From the NCBI RefSeq assembly GCF_021647475.1, contig NZ_JAKIUR010000003.1, positions 1-64,000 of the forward strand: 64,000 nt of DNA, given 5' to 3'. Of this stretch, positions 17,512 to 26,657 are shown piece after piece. Source of the DNA: Lutibacter sp. GTDB lineage: Bacteria; Bacteroidota; Bacteroidia; Flavobacteriales; Flavobacteriaceae. Below the pieces are notes generated by a model, which ran no database searches, was not told where the DNA came from, and was given only the letters and a program-made list of their open reading frames with translations. A program made the translations under genes and the position numbers. The first letter of the stretch is position 1. Every line of letters starts with the position of its first letter.

Positions 17512-19818
17512 ATGAAAATAATTTATCAAATAGTAGCACTGTCATTTTTAATGTTATTATTTACAAACTGTAATAATAAAAAGGAAAATATTAGTACTAG
17601 CTCATTTTTAAATAATAACATTGAACATAAAGTAGATTCTGTATTAGCATTAATGACACTTAAAGAAAAAGTTGGACAAATGGTTCAATATAATGGTAGT
17701 TGGGATGTTACAGGACCTCCATCTAATGTTAGCGATAAAGATAAATTAGAAAATTTAAAAAATGGCGGTGTTGGCTCTATGTTAAATGTCGTTTCAGTCA
17801 GAAAAGTTAGAGAGGCTCAAAAAATTGTTATGGAAAATACAAGATTAAAAATTCCGTTAATTTTTGGTTATGATGTTATCCATGGCTTTAAAACAATTTT
17901 TCCAATCCCTTTAGGAGAAAGTGCAAGTTGGGATCTTAAAATTATTAAAAAATCGGCTCGTATTGCTGCTAAAGAAGCTTCTGCATCTGGTATAAATTGG
18001 ACATTTGCACCTATGATTGACGTTTCTCGTGATGCTCGTTGGGGTAGAATTATGGAAGGTTCTGGAGAAGACCCTTTTCTTACCTCTAAAATTGGAGTAG
18101 CAAGGGTGCTAGGTTTTCAAGGAAATGATTTAAGCAAAAATTTCACTATTGCTGCTTGTGCTAAGCATTTTGCAGGCTATGGTTTTGCCGAAGCAGGTAG
18201 AGATTATAATACCGTTAATGTTGGAATACATGAATTACATAATGCTATTTTACCACCATTTAAAGCAGTAGCAAAAGCAGGAGTAGCCACTTTTATGAAT
18301 GCTTTTAATGAAATAGATGGAGTCCCTTCTACAGGAAGTGAAAATTTACAAAGAACCATTTTAAAAGAAGGTTGGAAATGGGATGGATTTGTGGTTTCCG
18401 ATTGGGGTTCAATAGGTGAAATGATTACTCATGGTTACGCTAAAGATAAAAAACAAGCAGCAGAATTAGCTGTAAAAGCAGGAAGCGATATGGATATGGA
18501 ATCGTATGTATATCAAAATTATTTAGAAAAATTAGTTAAAGAAGGTAAGGTTGATATTTCATTATTAAATGACGCTGTAAAACGTATTTTAAGAGTTAAA
18601 TTTAAACTTGGTCTTTTTGACGATCCATATAAGTATTGTAATGAAAAACGTGAAAAAACAGAAATATTCACAAAAGAAAATCAAGATTTTGCTCGTGAAG
18701 ATGCCAAAAAATCAATTGTATTATTAAAAAATAGCACTAATTTATTACCAATAAACAAAAAAATAAAAACGATAGCGGTAATTGGTCCATTAGCGGATGA
18801 TAAAGATGCACCAATTGGAAACTGGAGAGCTAAAGGAGGCTCAAATTCAGCAGTTTCTTTACTTGAAGGTGTTAAATCAGCTGTTAGTAAAAACACTAAA
18901 ATTATTTATCAAAAAGGATGTGTACTTGTAAAAAAAGATGATAAACAACATACTGGATTTTTATTTCCTTTAACATTTAATACTACTGATAAATCTGATA
19001 TTCCTGCTGCTGTAAATGCGGCAAAAGAAGCCGAAGTCGTAATACTTGCAATAGGTGAAGTAGCTTTACAAACAGGTGAAGGAAGAAGTCAAGCAAAAAT
19101 TGGATTTTCAGGAGTGCAACAAGACTTGTTAGAAGCTATTTATAAAGTAAATAAAAACATTGTTATTGTTTTAATGAATGGTCGTCCAATGCAAATTACT
19201 TGGGCAGCAGAACATGTACCTTCAATTTTAGAATGCTGGCATTTAGGCTCTCAGTCTGGTAATGCTATTGCCGATGTTTTATTTGGAGATTATAATCCTT
19301 CTGGTAAATTGCCAGTTTCATTTCCTTATCATGTAGGGCAAGAACCATTATATTATAATCATAAAAATACAGGAAGACCTTTCAATCCAGTTAATGTTAC
19401 TTATTCTGGTTATACAGATTCTCCAAAAATAGCTTTATTTCCTTTTGGTTACGGATTAAGTTATACCACTTTTGATTATAAAAATTTAAAACTCGATAAA
19501 TCTGAAATGAATAAAGATGGGAGTATAAAAGCTTCTGTAGAGGTTACAAATACAGGTAAAATAGAAGGGGAAGAAGTTGTACAAATGTATATTAGAGATT
19601 TGGTAGGAAGCTTAACAAGACCTGTAAGAGAATTAAAAGGATTCGAAAAAATTTCTTTAAAATCGGGCGAAACTAAAACGGTTACTTTTACTTTAAATAG
19701 AGAGTTATTGCAATTTTATACTGCTAATAATAAATGGGAAGTAGAACCGGGAGATTTTAATGTTTGGATTGGTGGAAGTTCTAAAGCTAAATTAATGACT
19801 TCTTTTACAGTTAAATAA
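17512..19818 (+). CDS. bglX: GH3 beta-glucosidase (BglX-type) lipoprotein
   Basis: Family 3 beta-glucosidase predicted to release glucose from the oligosaccharides made by the GH16 enzymes. 768 residues, usual for BglX. The signal ends LLFTNC (C20). The N-terminal barrel has RDARWGRIMEGSGEDPFLTS, KHFAGYG and the nucleophile D297 in VVSDWGS. The alpha/beta sandwich domain follows (NLLPINKKIKTIAVIGPLA), then a fibronectin type III-like domain near the C-terminus (EGEEVVQMYIRDLVGS). It probably acts in the periplasm, possibly anchored to the inner face of the outer membrane. Confidence 0.93.
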   Translation: MKIIYQIVALSFLMLLFTNCNNKKENISTSSFLNNNIEHKVDSVLALMTLKEKVGQMVQYNGSWDVTGPPSNVSDKDKLENLKNGGVGSMLNVVSVRKVREAQKIVMENTRLKIPLIFGYDVIHGFKTIFPIPLGESASWDLKIIKKSARIAAKEASASGINWTFAPMIDVSRDARWGRIMEGSGEDPFLTSKIGVARVLGFQGNDLSKNFTIAACAKHFAGYGFAEAGRDYNTVNVGIHELHNAILPPFKAVAKAGVATFMNAFNEIDGVPSTGSENLQRTILKEGWKWDGFVVSDWGSIGEMITHGYAKDKKQAAELAVKAGSDMDMESYVYQNYLEKLVKEGKVDISLLNDAVKRILRVKFKLGLFDDPYKYCNEKREKTEIFTKENQDFAREDAKKSIVLLKNSTNLLPINKKIKTIAVIGPLADDKDAPIGNWRAKGGSNSAVSLLEGVKSAVSKNTKIIYQKGCVLVKKDDKQHTGFLFPLTFNTTDKSDIPAAVNAAKEAEVVILAIGEVALQTGEGRSQAKIGFSGVQQDLLEAIYKVNKNIVIVLMNGRPMQITWAAEHVPSILECWHLGSQSGNAIADVLFGDYNPSGKLPVSFPYHVGQEPLYYNHKNTGRPFNPVNVTYSGYTDSPKIALFPFGYGLSYTTFDYKNLKLDKSEMNKDGSIKASVEVTNTGKIEGEEVVQMYIRDLVGSLTRPVRELKGFEKISLKSGETKTVTFTLNRELLQFYTANNKWEVEPGDFNVWIGGSSKAKLMTSFTVK

Positions 19819-19895
19819 AGTTTTAATTGGTTATTAATGTAAGCAGAAAAAACCTTCGAAAGAAAAAAATAAAAACTAATTATAATTCATTTAAT

Positions 19896-22601
19896 ATGTT
19901 AAAAAAGTATTTATTAATATTCATTTTTGGACTTTCCTTATTTTCTTGTAATAGAAGTCTTAAAGTCATAAACTTAGAAAATAGTAATGAACAACAGTTT
20001 TATTATTTTGCTAATGGTCATTTAAGTAAAGATAAATATGCTTTTAAAACCATTAAAAAAGATGGTAAAATAGCAGGGGAAATTGTAAGAGCTTCAGACG
20101 CTAATGTTTGGTCTGGTATTGCAACTGAATTAGTAAAACCAGTTCAAATTAAAGATGGAAATAGATTTACAATGGATGTTCTTATGGATCATTTAGGTTC
20201 GTTTAGTTTTAAATTAGAAGATTCTAAAGATGGCGGTTCAAATTCAACAATTTCCGTAAAAAATACACGAATAAATGAATGGGAAACTTTAGTGTTCGAT
20301 TTTTCAAACGCTATTTTTGGAAATCCATCTTATAATAAAATTACACTTTTTGTAGATTTAAATAAAAAACCAACTGGTAAAGATGAAATAACTTATTTTG
20401 CTAATATTCGTCAAATTCCTAATGAATATAAAAAGGTAATCAATGGGAAAAAAGAAGATGCAATTAAAATTGTAGTTCTTGGCTCATCAACGGCTGCGGG
20501 TACTGGGCCAAAAGATTCTAAAAATGCTTGGGTAAATCGTTATCGTAGAAAAGTAATTAGATCTAATGGATATAATGAAGTTATAAATTTAGCCGTTGGT
20601 GGTTATACAACTTATCAATTATTACCTTCAAATGCTAAATTAAAAGCAAATAGGCCAAAACCAGATATAGCACATAATGTAACCAAAGCCATATCATTTA
20701 ATCCCGATGCAGTTATCATAAATTTACCAAGTAATGATGTAAGTAGTGGTTACTCAATAAAAGAGCAATTAGACAATTATACACAAATAACTAATGCATT
20801 AGATGCAAATAAAATTCCTTATTGGATAAGTACTACCCAAGGTAGAAATATGTCTAAAGAAAAAAGAAAATTACAAAAAATAATGAAAGACTCTACCGAA
20901 ACAAGATACGGCAGACATACATTAGATTTTTGGAAAGGATTTGCAAATTGGAATGGAACAATTAAGAAAAAATTTAATAGTGGAGATGGTGTTCATATGA
21001 ATGATATTGCACACAAATATCTTATGGAAGAAGTATGGAATAAAGATATTTTGGGATATGTGCTAGATAAAAGAAAAGGAATTGTCCGTAAAGATAGTGC
21101 TTATACCTCTCCTTTAAAATATAAAGATTACCATTTAGTTTGGCAAGATGAATTTAATGATGATACATTGAAAACTAAAAATTGGTCTTATGAATTAGGT
21201 AATGGCTGCCCAAATTTATGTGGTTGGGGAAATAATGAAAAAGTGTGGTATAAAAAAGAAAATGCCGTAGTTAAAGATGGTAATCTGATTATTACTGCTA
21301 AAAAAGATAATAAGCATAAAGGGTATTGGTCTTCTTCAAGAATTAAAACTAGTGAAAAAGTTAATTTTAATTTTGGAAGAATAGATGTAAGAGCAAAATT
21401 ACCAAAAACACGAGGCTTGTGGCCAGCAATTTGGTTACTTGGTCAGAATATTTCTGAGAAAGGTTGGCCATATTGTGGTGAATTAGATATTATGGAAGAA
21501 GTTGGTCATATACCATTTAGAGTTAGAGGAACAACCATTTTTAATGATGCAACAAAAAATACGCAATATATTGGAGAAAAATACGAATTGCGATACAGTA
21601 ATTTTAGTGATGATTTTCACGTTTTTTCTATTGTTTGGGATGAAAAAGGCATTAAATATTTAGTTGATAATAAGAAATATTATGATAAAACATATAAAGA
21701 GTTAAATATTGATAAGGACAATAATCCGTTTTTTAAACCTTTTTTTATGATATTGAATTGTGCTGTAGGAGGAAATTTACCAGGCAACCCAGATTATACT
21801 TCTCGTTTTCCACAAACTTTTAAAATTGATTATGTACGTTATTTTAAAGAAAATAGAGTCCGATATTATCCAAAAGTGGTGAAAAAAGTTGCAAAAATGC
21901 CTAAAAAAGATAAAGTTTGGGTGTATTTAATGGCTGGTCAATCCAATATGGAAGGAAATGGACAAATTATGCCACAAGACACCATTCCAAATCCAAGATT
22001 AATAACGATTAACACAAAAGGAGAATGGGTAATATTAAAAGAACCAATTAACTTAAATTTTCCTTGGTATCGTAAATTAGATTGCGGGCGTAGTTTTGGC
22101 AATGAATTACTAAAAAAAGTACCTAAAGATGTAACTGTAGCTATGATTTCTACAGCCGTTGGGGGAAGTAGTGTAAACCAATGGTTAGATGATTCCGAAT
22201 TTAGAACAATGCATCTATGGAGTAATATCACAAAAATGATTGGTAAAGCAAAAAAAGTTGGAATCATAAAAGGGATGATTTGGCATCAAGGTGAAACAGA
22301 TGCAAAACCAGAAATGTTTGCAACTTATACAACAAAATTAAACACTTTATTTACAAAAATTAGAAAAGAATGTGGTAATAAAAATATGCCAATTGTTGTT
22401 GGTGAATTAGGAGATTTTGGAGTAGATAGACCAGATTGGAAAAAATTCAATAAAATTTTAGAAAAATACGCTAAAAAGAATGATAATATTGAAATAGTAA
22501 AAACTTCTGATTTAAAAACTATGGGTGATAATGTGCATTTTAATAATGTAAGTTTACGTATTTTAGGTAAACGTTATGCAGATTTAATGCCAATAAAATA
22601 G
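19896..22601 (+). CDS. Four-module lipoprotein: CBM-like, SGNH esterase, GH16, SASA esterase
   Basis: 901 residues from the ATG at 19896, which opens a lipoprotein signal (MLKKYLLIFIFGLSLFSC, C18); an in-frame TTG at 19827 precedes no signal peptide. Module 1 (about 20-185) is a beta-sandwich like the C-terminal part of the binding protein at 10419. Module 2 (about 190-410) is an SGNH hydrolase: GSSTAAG with S198, LPSND, and D364-H367 in DGVHMND. Module 3 (about 425-650) is GH16 with ELDIMEE (E529, D531, E534). Module 4 (about 670-901) is a sialate-O-acetylesterase-like (SASA) domain: GQSNMEG with S683, WHQGETD, and D878/H881 in DNVHF. All three catalytic sites look intact. The combination points to removal of ester groups coupled to cutting of a beta-glucan. 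I do not recall this exact architecture as described. Confidence 0.85.
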   Translation: MLKKYLLIFIFGLSLFSCNRSLKVINLENSNEQQFYYFANGHLSKDKYAFKTIKKDGKIAGEIVRASDANVWSGIATELVKPVQIKDGNRFTMDVLMDHLGSFSFKLEDSKDGGSNSTISVKNTRINEWETLVFDFSNAIFGNPSYNKITLFVDLNKKPTGKDEITYFANIRQIPNEYKKVINGKKEDAIKIVVLGSSTAAGTGPKDSKNAWVNRYRRKVIRSNGYNEVINLAVGGYTTYQLLPSNAKLKANRPKPDIAHNVTKAISFNPDAVIINLPSNDVSSGYSIKEQLDNYTQITNALDANKIPYWISTTQGRNMSKEKRKLQKIMKDSTETRYGRHTLDFWKGFANWNGTIKKKFNSGDGVHMNDIAHKYLMEEVWNKDILGYVLDKRKGIVRKDSAYTSPLKYKDYHLVWQDEFNDDTLKTKNWSYELGNGCPNLCGWGNNEKVWYKKENAVVKDGNLIITAKKDNKHKGYWSSSRIKTSEKVNFNFGRIDVRAKLPKTRGLWPAIWLLGQNISEKGWPYCGELDIMEEVGHIPFRVRGTTIFNDATKNTQYIGEKYELRYSNFSDDFHVFSIVWDEKGIKYLVDNKKYYDKTYKELNIDKDNNPFFKPFFMILNCAVGGNLPGNPDYTSRFPQTFKIDYVRYFKENRVRYYPKVVKKVAKMPKKDKVWVYLMAGQSNMEGNGQIMPQDTIPNPRLITINTKGEWVILKEPINLNFPWYRKLDCGRSFGNELLKKVPKDVTVAMISTAVGGSSVNQWLDDSEFRTMHLWSNITKMIGKAKKVGIIKGMIWHQGETDAKPEMFATYTTKLNTLFTKIRKECGNKNMPIVVGELGDFGVDRPDWKKFNKILEKYAKKNDNIEIVKTSDLKTMGDNVHFNNVSLRILGKRYADLMPIK

Positions 22602-23006
22602 GATAATTTTATACTAATAACCTGAGTTCGATGTAAGAAAATAAATACCGGGTTGAAAATCAACAAGCTACGTCATTGCGATGAATGAAGCAAAGCGAAA
22701 TGAGGAAGCAATCTCATTTTTATGAAAAGATTACTTCAAATTATGGCACTACATTTATAATTTTCGCAATGACATTTTGATTTTCAGTTATTTAAAGTAA
22801 ATCCTTAGGTCGAACTCAGGTTAATAAAGTAATCATAAATTTAAATAATCAAGCCAACATGAAACTTACTTCATATTGCGATATTATTTTAGGGGGCGAA
22901 TAAAATGTCGAAAAATATTTTGGAATTTAACCTGAAGGACTAAATATTACTAAGGATTAGAAAATAAAGTGAGAGAAATTCTAAATTTAATTAATGATAT
23001 ACGAAA
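22602..23006. other. Gene-free stretch with a nested palindrome
   Basis: The first half is a palindromic element (22618-22823). The remainder (22824-23006) carries only very short frames, for example one reading MKLTSYCDIILGGE. I see no domain or clear promoter there. It separates the fusion enzyme from the single SASA esterase, and the promoter of the latter may lie in it. Confidence 0.5.
22618..22823. repeat. 206-bp nested inverted-repeat element (MITE-like)
   Basis: Terminal 14-bp perfect inverted repeats TAACCTGAGTTCGA (22618-22631) and TCGAACTCAGGTTA (22810-22823) enclose two more nested pairs: TGAAAATCA (22654-22662) with TGATTTTCA (22778-22786), and GTCATTGCGA (22672-22681) with TCGCAATGAC (22764-22773). 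The symmetric nesting means the whole element can fold back on itself. The inner GTCATTGCGA...GAAGCAATCT unit belongs to the same family as the repeat at 54299. It has no coding capacity. Confidence 0.7.
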
Positions 23007-23786
23007 ATGAAAAAAGGAATATTAATATTTTGTGTTTTTTTACTTATTGGCTGTATTCATAAAAAAGAGAAATGGGTGTTTATGATGGCTGGTCAATCTA
23101 ATATGGCAGGAAGAGGTATTGTTGAAGCTCAAGATACCGTTACAAATTCAAATATTTTTATGCTTAATAAAGAAATGAAATTGGTTTTAGCAAAAGAACC
23201 ATTACACTTTTATGAACCTAAATTAGATGGTTTAGATTGTGGACTTTCCTTTGCAAAAGAATTACATAAAAATCTACCAAATAATATTGATATAGTTTTA
23301 GTGCCTTGTGCTGTAGGTGGTAGCTCAATCAGTCAATGGTTAGGTGATTCATTATTTAGGAATGTGAAATTGTATAGCAATTTTAAAAAAAGAATGGAAT
23401 ATGCAAAAAGTATTGGAAGTATTAAAGGTATTTTATGGCATCAAGGAGAAAGTGATGCACACCAAAAAACATTGCCACTATATCGTAAAAAACTACAACA
23501 ATTATTTAAAAACTTTAGGCATGATGCAGGAAATGATAAATTGCCTATACTTGTAGGAGAATTAGGAAATTATGCTAAACCTGAAAAAAGAAATAAAAAC
23601 TGGAAAACATTAAATAGTATTTTGCATAAAATAGCTGAAAAAGACACTAATATATATGTAATTTCTTCGGTTGGACTAACAAGTAACCCAGACAAGGTTC
23701 ATTTTAATTCTAAATCACAACGTAAATTGGGCAAGCGATTTGCAAAACAATTTATTAAAATAAATAAACAAAAGAATAATAATTAA
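23007..23786 (+). CDS. SASA-family carbohydrate esterase lipoprotein
   Basis: 259-residue sialate-O-acetylesterase-like hydrolase, predicted to remove acyl groups from the glycan. A lipoprotein signal ends LLIGC (C16). Catalytic features: GQSNMAG (Ser nucleophile), AVGGSSISQWLGDS, WHQGESD, and a C-terminal DKVHF (Asp-His). It is closely similar to module 4 of the fusion enzyme encoded upstream, including the GGSS-QWL-DS segment and the VGELG motif, so one is probably a duplicate of the other. It lies 13 bp upstream of the sugar porter. Confidence 0.85.
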   Translation: MKKGILIFCVFLLIGCIHKKEKWVFMMAGQSNMAGRGIVEAQDTVTNSNIFMLNKEMKLVLAKEPLHFYEPKLDGLDCGLSFAKELHKNLPNNIDIVLVPCAVGGSSISQWLGDSLFRNVKLYSNFKKRMEYAKSIGSIKGILWHQGESDAHQKTLPLYRKKLQQLFKNFRHDAGNDKLPILVGELGNYAKPEKRNKNWKTLNSILHKIAEKDTNIYVISSVGLTSNPDKVHFNSKSQRKLGKRFAKQFIKINKQKNNN

Positions 23787-23799
23787 ATTGAAATATATT

Positions 23800-25248
23800 A
23801 TGAGTACTACATCAAACAAACGAATTAATATTTATTTTATAACCATAGTTATAACCTTAGGAGGATTGTTATTTGGATATGACACAGGAGTAATTAACGG
23901 TACGCAATTTTACTTTTCTAAATATTTTGAATTAACGGGGGCTTTAAAAGGATTTATAGTAAGTAGTGCATTATTAGGAGCTTTGGTTGGTGCAGCAGGT
24001 GCAGGTATTTTAAGTAAAAAGATTGGGAGGAAAAAATCTTTGATAATTTCGGCAGTATTTTTTATGATATCTGCTTGGGGATCAGGCTTACCAAGTATGT
24101 TGCCACAATCTATTACATTATTGGTGATTTTTAGAATTATAGGTGGTGTTGCCATAGGAATTGCTTCTATGAATGCACCTATGTATATTGCAGAAATAGC
24201 TCCTGCAGAAAAACGAGGAAATTTGGTAACATTTTATCAACTTGCCATTGTTATAGGATTTTTTGTAGTGTTTTTAGCAACGTATTTTATTGGCTCTGAA
24301 TTAACCGATAGTGAAAATATATCTTATGGGTGGCGACAAATGTTTTGGTCAGAAATGATTCCGGCATTTTTATTTTTAGGTTTATTATTTTTTGTACCAA
24401 AAAGTCCGAGATGGTTAATGATAAATAATAAAGATGAAGAAGCAAAAGGCATTTTAAAAAGAATTCATGGAGATGCAATTGCAGAAAAAGAATATTCAGA
24501 TATTAAAATAGCTATAGAAAATGATATAAAATCGGCTAAAGTATCAGTATTTACCAAATCGTTATTACCCATTGTAATTATAGGAACCGTATTGTCCGTA
24601 TTACAACAATTTACAGGAATAAATGCCGTGTTATATTACGGAGCCGATATTTTTGAACAAGCGTTAGGTTTTGGGCAAGATGATGTTCTAAAACAACAAA
24701 TATTATTAGCAACAGTTAATTTACTGTTTACGTTTGTAGCTATGTTTACGGTAGATAAATTAGGAAGAAAACCATTATTAATGATTGGAGGATTCGGCAT
24801 GTTAATTGGTTTTTTAATGATGGGTTTCACGTTATATTTTAGTAGTTATTCAAATATTAATTCAGCAGGTTTACCAACTATATCATCTACAGAAGGCATT
24901 ATAAGTTTGGTGGGAATTTTGATCTTCATAGGTTCATTTGCTATGTCAATGGGACCTGTAGTTTGGGTAATATTATCCGAAATATTTCCTAATAAAATAC
25001 GAAGTGCTGCTATGTCTATAGCTGTAGCAGGACAATGGTTAGCAAATTATTTTGTGTCTCAAACTTTCCCGATAATGGTAGATAGTGACGCTAATAAATT
25101 ACAGATGAATGGAGGAATTTGGAACAATTCGTTACCCTATTTTGTATTCTCTTTCTTCATCATCATCATTATTTTGTTTGTTTGGAAATTTATTCCAGAA
25201 ACCAAAGGAAAAACCTTAGAAGAAATGGAAAAAGTATTTCAAAAATAA
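23800..25248 (+). CDS. MFS sugar porter (inner-membrane monosaccharide transporter)
   Basis: 12-helix major facilitator of the sugar porter family, predicted to take glucose released in the periplasm across the inner membrane, probably with protons. The ATG at 23800 is preferred to a TTG at 23788. Sugar porter signatures present: GGLLFGYDTGVINGT in helix 1, GRKKS in loop 2-3, PKSPRWLM before the central loop, QQFTGINAVLYYG in helix 7, DKLGRKPL in loop 8-9, and PETKGKTLEEME at the C-terminus. It is the last PUL gene and is followed by a 22-bp stem terminator-like structure. Confidence 0.9.
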   Translation: MSTTSNKRINIYFITIVITLGGLLFGYDTGVINGTQFYFSKYFELTGALKGFIVSSALLGALVGAAGAGILSKKIGRKKSLIISAVFFMISAWGSGLPSMLPQSITLLVIFRIIGGVAIGIASMNAPMYIAEIAPAEKRGNLVTFYQLAIVIGFFVVFLATYFIGSELTDSENISYGWRQMFWSEMIPAFLFLGLLFFVPKSPRWLMINNKDEEAKGILKRIHGDAIAEKEYSDIKIAIENDIKSAKVSVFTKSLLPIVIIGTVLSVLQQFTGINAVLYYGADIFEQALGFGQDDVLKQQILLATVNLLFTFVAMFTVDKLGRKPLLMIGGFGMLIGFLMMGFTLYFSSYSNINSAGLPTISSTEGIISLVGILIFIGSFAMSMGPVVWVILSEIFPNKIRSAAMSIAVAGQWLANYFVSQTFPIMVDSDANKLQMNGGIWNNSLPYFVFSFFIIIIILFVWKFIPETKGKTLEEMEKVFQK

Positions 25249-25272
25249 AATAAAGGATCTCACTTCAAATAT

Positions 25273-25432
25273 AAAAAGAGGCGGTCTGAAAAGTGAAATT
25301 TTCGTCAACCTGAACCTGCCAGTAGCAGGCGGGCTCGTTTCAGGTTCTCATAATTTATTGTAATCAACAATGTGAGATTCTGAAATAAATTCAGAATGAC
25401 AGTTTTCAGGACTTTTCAGACCGCCTCTTTTT
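25273..25432. terminator. 22-bp inverted repeat enclosing a family A repeat; likely terminator
   Basis: A perfect 22-bp inverted repeat (25273-25294 and 25411-25432; left arm contains GAGGCGGTCTGAAAAGT) begins with AAAAA and ends with TTTTT, so it can act as an intrinsic terminator in either direction. Between the arms sits a complete 98-bp family A repeat (25303-25400). This looks like a mobile repeat that landed in the loop of a terminator. It marks the end of the PUL. Confidence 0.6.
25303..25400. repeat. Dispersed palindromic repeat, family A (98 bp)
   Basis: Starts CGTCAACCTGAACCTGCC and ends ATAAATTCAGAATGAC. Its ends are nearly identical to those of the 98-bp copy at 50797-50894, while the middle 35 bp differ. 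Within it, CTGAACCTGCC and GGCGGGCTCGTTTCAGG can fold, as can ATTCTGAAATAAATTCAGAAT. No coding potential. Confidence 0.7.
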
Positions 25433-25509
25433 AGTTTCAATTTTGAATTAGACAGAAAAAATGTAAGTAATTAGCGATATATTAGACAAATAATATTAAA
25501 TAAGATGAT

Positions 25510-26646
25510 ATGAATTTTAAAATTTGGATAACTGTTGTACTAAGTTTTACAATTGCCATTTCTACCGCTCAATTTAAAAATCCAAAAGACTTAAACTTTA
25601 CATGGAAAACGGATACCTTAAAGCATTCAGTAAATTTATCTGAAATTCAAATTGTATTACCAAAAGGCTCTTTTCCAACGTTAGACAATCCAAAATTTGT
25701 GGGTAAAACTAAAGGGTTAACAATGTTTTTTCTGAAAGAACCTGTTATTGCTGTTGAAATTAATGGAGAAGCAAAAGCATATTCTTTAAATATTTTGACT
25801 ATGCATGAAATTGCAAACGATATGTTAGGAGGTCAGCCTATTTTGGTTACTTATTGTCCGCTTTGTAATTCTGGAATTGTGTATAGTAGAAAATTAAATG
25901 TAGGAGGAAAAGAAGAAATTTTAGAATTTGAACCTTCTGGAATGTTGCGAAACAGCGATATGGTTATGCTGGATAGAAAAACAGAATCGTTATGGCAACA
26001 ATTATTGGGAGAAGGTATTGTTGGTAAATACACAAATGCTCAGTTAAACATTATTCCTTCCTTAATTATTTCGGTAGATGAATTTTTTAGCCGTTATCCT
26101 AAAGGAAAAATTCTTTCAAAAGAAACTGGTTTTGTTGCTTCTGAGAAACAATATGGTAAAAATCCGTATGTTAAATATGATGGAAAAAATGCTCCAATTC
26201 AATACTTTTTTGATAGTGATAAAGTGGATAAAAGATTACCCGCACTTGAGCGAATTGTGGATATTGAACATAATGGAGATTATAAAATTTACTCATTCAC
26301 AAGTGTAGCCAAAAAAGGAGTATTAAATGATACTTTTAAAGGAACAAATGTGGTGCTTTTTTATCAGTCAGGTACAATTTCTGTTTTAGATGAAAAGGAT
26401 ATTTCCAAATCTAAAGATATTGGTTCTGTAACCATATTTAAATCAAAATTAAACAATAAGTTATTAACTTTTAAAAAGGATAAAAAATTTATAATTGATA
26501 CACAAACTAATTCAAAATGGGATATTACGGGGTATTGTTTTCGTGGAAAATTAAAAGGAAGTCAATTAAAAATAGAGCCACATAGTAATCATTTTGCATT
26601 TGCTTGGTTAGCATTTCATCCTAAAAGTGAAATTTATAAGGATTAA
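25510..26646 (+). CDS. DUF3179 domain exported protein
   Basis: 378 residues with a cleavable signal peptide (about 1-20, ending ISTAQ). It matches the DUF3179 family by the segments EPVIAVEINGEAKAYSLNIL, MHEIANDMLGGQPILVTYCP and the Cys pair in YCPLCNSG, followed by LRNSDMVMLDRKTESLWQQ and the C-terminal HFAFAWLAF. The biochemical role of the family is not known; the conserved CPLC pair suggests a redox or metal site. It has its own promoter space after the repeat terminator and converges on galE with an 11-bp gap. Not obviously part of the PUL. Confidence 0.85.
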   Translation: MNFKIWITVVLSFTIAISTAQFKNPKDLNFTWKTDTLKHSVNLSEIQIVLPKGSFPTLDNPKFVGKTKGLTMFFLKEPVIAVEINGEAKAYSLNILTMHEIANDMLGGQPILVTYCPLCNSGIVYSRKLNVGGKEEILEFEPSGMLRNSDMVMLDRKTESLWQQLLGEGIVGKYTNAQLNIIPSLIISVDEFFSRYPKGKILSKETGFVASEKQYGKNPYVKYDGKNAPIQYFFDSDKVDKRLPALERIVDIEHNGDYKIYSFTSVAKKGVLNDTFKGTNVVLFYQSGTISVLDEKDISKSKDIGSVTIFKSKLNNKLLTFKKDKKFIIDTQTNSKWDITGYCFRGKLKGSQLKIEPHSNHFAFAWLAFHPKSEIYKD

Positions 26647-26657
26647 GTAAACGATAA

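Noticed and set aside
19827..19895. TTG-started extension of the fusion enzyme
   Set aside because: It would bury the lipoprotein signal peptide behind 23 basic residues; the ATG at 19896 gives a normal signal and lipobox.
22824..23006. Possible small gene before the SASA esterase (frame reading MKLTSYCDIILGGE)
   Set aside because: Only 14 codons, no family and no clear context. More likely non-coding or gene debris.
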